A model generated the notes under the pieces. The model had not been told where the DNA came from, searched no databases, and saw only the letters and a program-made list of their open reading frames with translations. Shown here in pieces: positions 63,188-64,000 of a stretch of DNA of 64,000 nucleotides (its first letter is position 1; every line of letters begins with the position of its first letter). Position numbers and translations under genes: made by a program. The stretch comes from Odontesthes bonariensis (taxonomy: Eukaryota > Chordata > Actinopteri > Atheriniformes > Atherinopsidae), in contig NC_134509.1 in assembly GCF_027942865.1 (NCBI RefSeq), forward strand, positions 6,110,754-6,174,753, written 5' to 3'.

Positions 63188-64000
63188 GTTGCCTTTACAG
63201 CAAATGGAAGGCACTCCACCTGAGGATGCTGCTGTTCCCTGTCTTGGCTTCCATGGAGCTCATGGAAAAGTCGGGAACTTCCTCCGAACAGAGCCATACC
63301 GCCAAACATAAATTGTATGCATTCAGAATAAGCTTCTGAAATTCATCTCTGTTGTCTCGTTTTGACGAGAGTGGTTCTGACAGAATAAAGTTCAAGGAAG
63401 AATTAATTCATGGAAGGATAATGGCAACTAATCAAATGTTTAAGCCGACAAATATTTTTGCTTTGAATCTATAGCAACTTGTTCAAAAATAACTGGGCCA
63501 GTTTTTTCCTACAATAGCTTTATTGAAGCATTTGGGAATTGAGCAGACCTGAGGCCTGTCGTACAAATTAAGATTAGTGGTTTGACAAAGTGACGTCAGG
63601 TTCAACCTGCTCCAGGGAAGGTTATGGCTGATATAAAAGATCAGCACATATATGGGCTCTTTTACACCAAACCAACGTCAACAACCAGTAGCAATGAAAA
63701 GGCCCCCTGTGACGAATGATCTACCCCGACGCAAGTGGACATAGCCCACAAAGGCGTGGGTAGTTTGCTCAAAAAGGGAAAGCAGAACACCAAATTCATA
63801 AAAAAAAAATATAAACACAGCAGTGTTGGCTTATTATCTCACCACTGTTGTTTGGATGCCATAAAGTTTGTGTGTAGGCTACCATAAGGAAATGGCCTGT
63901 GAAAATCTCTGCAGTTGCAATACTTGGCCTGCAGATTGTGGGGGAGAATAGGAAGAAAGGCACGGATGAAATATAACATAATATAATAATATAATAAAAG
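63188..64000. other. Right edge, no gene recognised
   Basis: No exon-like frame with known homology. A GAGGCCTGTCGTACAAATTA stretch near 63551 may be the end of another DNA element whose partner is not in view. Confidence 0.4.

Overview
The window is nuclear DNA of a bony fish, most likely a teleost. It shows short exons separated by large GT-AG introns, long CA/TG and ATCC microsatellites, abundant Tc1/mariner, PIF-Harbinger, L2/CR1-like LINE, L1-like LINE and tRNA-SINE remnants, and several TTAA-ended MITEs. The species cannot be named from the sequence alone. No bacterial, viral, CRISPR or toxin features were seen.

Three protein-coding genes can be built exon by exon, all on the minus strand. 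From right to left they are rhbdl3 (rhomboid-like protease; six 3' coding exons, 28628-49517, the EF-hand N-terminus not found), znf207/BuGZ (complete, eleven coding exons, 13112-19486, 474 aa) and a CD7-like two-Ig-domain membrane receptor (complete, five coding exons, 1905-7401, 383 aa). The rhbdl3-znf207 pairing matches the human 17q11.2 neighbourhood from memory. The three genes are separate transcription units and show no sign of a shared pathway: intramembrane proteolysis, spindle/kinetochore plus mRNA biology, and lymphocyte signalling.

Layout: 1-1.6 kb is an L1 LINE tail; 1.9-7.4 kb the CD7-like gene; 7.4-12.5 kb intergenic with a decayed Tc1-like element; 12.5-19.7 kb znf207 with its 3' UTR and promoter, and a 928-bp almost perfect hairpin in one intron; 19.8-26.6 kb a repeat-rich intergenic block (LINE, SINE-in-LINE, Tc1-like); 27.0-49.5 kb rhbdl3 with its probable 3' UTR and introns holding a Harbinger element, MITEs and Tc1-like copies; 49.5-58.8 kb repeats only; 58.9-59.6 kb a CpG-rich promoter-like segment with a possible plus-strand first exon of an unknown gene; 59.6-64 kb MITEs, a minisatellite and tandem duplications.

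The most interesting observations are splicing-related. A (TG)33 tract abuts the acceptor of the only transmembrane exon of the CD7-like gene, where skipping would give a soluble receptor. A reading-frame-enforced GC-AG intron lies in znf207. The 928-bp hairpin would be transcribed inside the znf207 pre-mRNA.
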